Positions 6,387-7,647 of a stretch of 7,647 nt of DNA are shown here, piece after piece. The stretch's first letter is position 1, and each line of letters begins with the position of its first letter. The position numbers and the translations under genes were made by a program. Source of the stretch: Thermoleophilaceae bacterium (GTDB lineage Bacteria > Actinomycetota > Thermoleophilia > Solirubrobacterales > Thermoleophilaceae); NCBI GenBank assembly GCA_013695885.1, contig JACCZP010000416.1, positions 1 through 7,647 of the forward strand, read 5' to 3'. The notes under the pieces were generated by a model. The model saw only the letters and a program-made list of their open reading frames with translations, made no database searches and was not told where the DNA came from.

Positions 6387-7187
6387 CTAGGAGAGAACCT
6401 GCTCCTGAAAGCGCTTGGCGACGTTGCCGGTGGTCGAGCCGACCTTCTCGGCGCGGTGCTGGAGGTCGCGCGTGGCGCCCTTCAGCTCCTGCTCGACGGA
6501 ACGGCCCTCACGACGCAGGAGCTGCGTGGCCTGGTTGCGACGCTGACGCAGCTCCCGCTCGACCTTCGTGCGGGTGCGCTTGACCTCGCGCTCGAAGCGG
6601 TTACGGGCCGTGTTGCCGCGCCGCTCGTAGCGACGGAGCGCCGTGGCGAGGCGACGCTGGTACTTGCCGACCTCACGCTGGGCCGCCTTCGGGCTGGTGA
6701 ACGGCTTGGCGACCTCGACCACGCTCTCGCGGGCGATGAGCGCCGCGCCGACCGGGATCAGCACCGCGCGCTGGGCCTGGGTGGCCGCGGCCTCGAGCCT
6801 CGTGGCCTCGGCCTTGGCCCGGGTCCCTGCGGCACGGCTCGCGATGCGCGCCGTGCTCTCGGCCGAGGTGCGGGCGTTGCCTGCGCTGCGGCGGGCCGAC
6901 TGGCCCTGGCTGCGGGACTGGTTGCGCTGGCGCGTGGCGGCCGCCTTCTTGGCGCTCGCCTGACGCTGCGCCGGGGTGCGGGCCTGCGAGCGCGAACGGC
7001 TCTGGCTCTGCGAGCGGGCGCTGGTCTGCGAGCGCGAACGGCTCTGGCTCTGCGAGCGGGCGCGGGTCTGGCTGCGGTTCTGCGAGCGGCTGCGTGTCTG
7101 CGTGCCGCCCTGGGAGCTCTTCGGCGCGCTCGCCTTGCTCGTGGACTGCGAGGACCCCTGGGACTGGTTGCTGGTGTCTGTAGCCAT
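6387..7187 (-). CDS. Unrecognised basic protein: SR/SQ-repeat N-terminus, helical C-terminus
   Basis: I do not recognise a characterised family for this 266-residue protein. Residues 1-110 are almost entirely Ser, Arg, Gln, Thr and Ala, with alternating RS and SQ dipeptides (32-70) that include a 14-residue repeat, ARSQSQSRSRSQ plus two residues, at 43-56 and 57-70. A short basic Ala/Lys patch (SAKKAAATRQR, 78-88) resembles histone H1-like tails. Residues 110-140 are Ala-rich and helical; a short apolar segment, AVLIPVGAALIA (141-152), follows; 165-266 is a long charged helix-forming region rich in Arg/Glu, probably coiled coil. There is no signal peptide and no real membrane span. The high positive charge suggests nucleic acid or polyanion binding: a nucleoid-associated, phasin-like or HBHA-like role is possible but is inference. 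The ATG at 7187 has GGAGGT nine bases upstream (7197-7202), and a plausible promoter lies beyond. The strong ribosome site and promoter support a genuine, well-expressed gene. Confidence 0.85.
   Translation of the reverse strand: MATDTSNQSQGSSQSTSKASAPKSSQGGTQTRSRSQNRSQTRARSQSQSRSRSQTSARSQSQSRSRSQARTPAQRQASAKKAAATRQRNQSRSQGQSARRSAGNARTSAESTARIASRAAGTRAKAEATRLEAAATQAQRAVLIPVGAALIARESVVEVAKPFTSPKAAQREVGKYQRRLATALRRYERRGNTARNRFEREVKRTRTKVERELRQRRNQATQLLRREGRSVEQELKGATRDLQHRAEKVGSTTGNVAKRFQEQVLS
6984..7063 (-). repeat. Near-perfect 42-base tandem repeat within the SR-rich gene
   Basis: A 38-base segment at 6984-7021 recurs identically at 7026-7063, a period of 42 bases or exactly 14 codons. One base after the match they differ (7022 versus 7064), then six more agree. 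The identity extends through synonymous positions, which indicates a recent in-frame duplication and not just a biased amino-acid composition. It encodes the 14-residue SR/SQ repeat. Confidence 0.9.
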
Positions 7188-7232
7188 GCGGGCGATACCT
7201 CCGTGGGATTCAGCCGCCGTAGTACCGGCTGG

Positions 7233-7251
7233 CTAAGAAGCTTAGATCTAA
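7233..7251. repeat. Overlapping palindromes in the SR-gene leader
   Basis: CTAAG (7233-7237) and CTTAG (7241-7245) form a five-base stem with an AAG loop. The second arm overlaps a perfect 10-base palindrome, TTAGATCTAA (7242-7251). This AT-rich patch stands out from its surroundings and lies between the candidate promoter (7262-7289) and the ribosome site (7197-7202), so it would fall in the 5' untranslated region or at the transcription start. It could be a dimeric regulator site or an mRNA hairpin. Confidence 0.45.
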
Positions 7252-7261
7252 CAGGACCCGT

Positions 7262-7289
7262 ACGGTAGCAGCGAACACACGTTTGTCTA
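7262..7289 (-). promoter_or_regulatory. Candidate promoter of the SR-rich gene
   Basis: Read on the minus strand, TAGACA (7289-7284, five of six matches to TTGACA) is followed after 16 bases by TACCGT (7267-7262), which fits the actinobacterial TAnnnT -10 and carries an upstream TG at the extended -10 position. Transcription would start near 7254-7256, leaving a leader of about 68 bases. It begins right after the upstream gene's stop (7297), which supports independent transcription. Confidence 0.5.
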
Positions 7290-7296
7290 CTCCTTC

Positions 7297-7647
7297 TCAG
7301 CCGGGCTCGACAGCAGTGTCCAGGGGCACCGCCGCCCGCTCCGCCCACGCCGCCGGATTCGAGAGCTCGTCGAGCGTCGGCAGCGCCTCGGGGGCGCTCC
7401 ACACCCGGTTCAGGCGGTCGATCCCGTGCGCGGTCACGACCGCGGCGCAGAAGGCCCGCCCGAGCTCGTACTGCTTGAGCTTCATGTCGAGGCCCAGAAG
7501 GCGCCCGAGCACCCGCTCCGGCGCGGAGCGGTCACGGCGGCGGCGCTCCATCGCCTCCCGCAGGTGCTCGTGGGCGGGCAGCACCTTCGCGCCGACGGCG
7601 TCCATGGTGTGCTCGGAGTAGCCCTCGACCACCGCCATCGTGGCCTG
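7297..7647 (-). CDS. C-terminal fragment of a DUF2342 (Zincin_2) metalloprotease-like protein
   Basis: The reading frame runs off the right edge: codons Gln-Ala-Thr (7647-7639) continue upstream of the ATG at 7638, so the gene is partial and only its last 116 or so codons are visible. The sequence MAVVEGYSEHTMDAVG, followed by LLGLDMKLKQYELG, a downstream RLNRVWSAPEALPTLDEL, and a final NPAAWAERA, matches what I know of the C-terminus of the actinobacterial DUF2342 family. Its members are annotated as zinc-dependent metalloprotease-like, or as coenzyme F420 biosynthesis-associated, proteins. The expected HExxH zinc site would lie outside the window, so catalytic competence cannot be judged. 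No obvious terminator separates it from the promoter of the next minus-strand gene. Confidence 0.8.
   Translation of the reverse strand, partial: QATMAVVEGYSEHTMDAVGAKVLPAHEHLREAMERRRRDRSAPERVLGRLLGLDMKLKQYELGRAFCAAVVTAHGIDRLNRVWSAPEALPTLDELSNPAAWAERAAVPLDTAVEPG

Noticed and set aside
6984..7063. Direct repeats considered as a CRISPR or intergenic repeat array
   Set aside because: There are only two units, with a four-base gap between the identical segments, in-frame and inside a coding sequence.
6237..7268. 343-codon + strand frame opposite the SR-rich gene
   Set aside because: This is the hardest choice, since the SR-rich protein is itself low complexity. The minus-strand frame has a strong ribosome site, a promoter and terminators in the right places and a sensible helical domain, while the + strand frame is an Ala/Leu/Arg/Gly string without a good start.

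Overview
The window looks like chromosomal DNA of a high-GC actinobacterium. The evidence is the strong G/C bias at third codon positions, GTG starts, a seven-iron type ferredoxin, an Mrp ATPase without the CxxC motif, and a C-terminal fragment resembling the actinobacterial DUF2342 (Zincin_2) family. The mix of families, especially an ECF sigma factor coupled to a MerR-DICT regulator, suggests a deep lineage such as Thermoleophilia. That placement is inference; no rRNA gene or other decisive marker is present.

Layout, left to right. Positions 1-2050 hold a groES-groEL chaperonin operon on the + strand, closed by stacked hairpins with a strong GC-rich terminator. A short AT-richer gap follows, with a candidate promoter and MerR-like half-sites. 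It leads into a two-gene + strand operon: an ECF-type sigma factor and, overlapping it by GTGA, a MerR-type regulator with a DICT sensory domain (2155-3563). This converges on a minus-strand NAD(P)-binding atypical SDR/NmrA-like protein (3617-4501). A 197-base gap separates that gene from a divergent + strand ferredoxin (4699-4965), which converges with only 12 bases to spare on a minus-strand Mrp/ApbC P-loop ATPase (4978-6219). A 167-base hairpin-rich gap follows. Next is a minus-strand gene for an unusual, very basic protein with a Ser/Arg/Gln-rich N-terminus and a helical C-terminus (6387-7187), preceded by a plausible promoter. The right edge cuts the 3' end of a DUF2342-like gene (7297-7647, minus strand).

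How the genes relate. GroES/GroEL are housekeeping. The sigma factor and MerR-DICT protein are translationally coupled and probably form one signal-responsive transcription switch; no anti-sigma gene is seen next to them. The ferredoxin and Mrp are both linked to iron-sulfur biology but are convergent, so they are not an operon. The most unusual content is the sigma/MerR-DICT pair with its putative operator, and the SR-repeat protein. No mobile elements, tRNA or rRNA genes, or CRISPR arrays were seen. No gene-free stretch exceeds about 200 bases.
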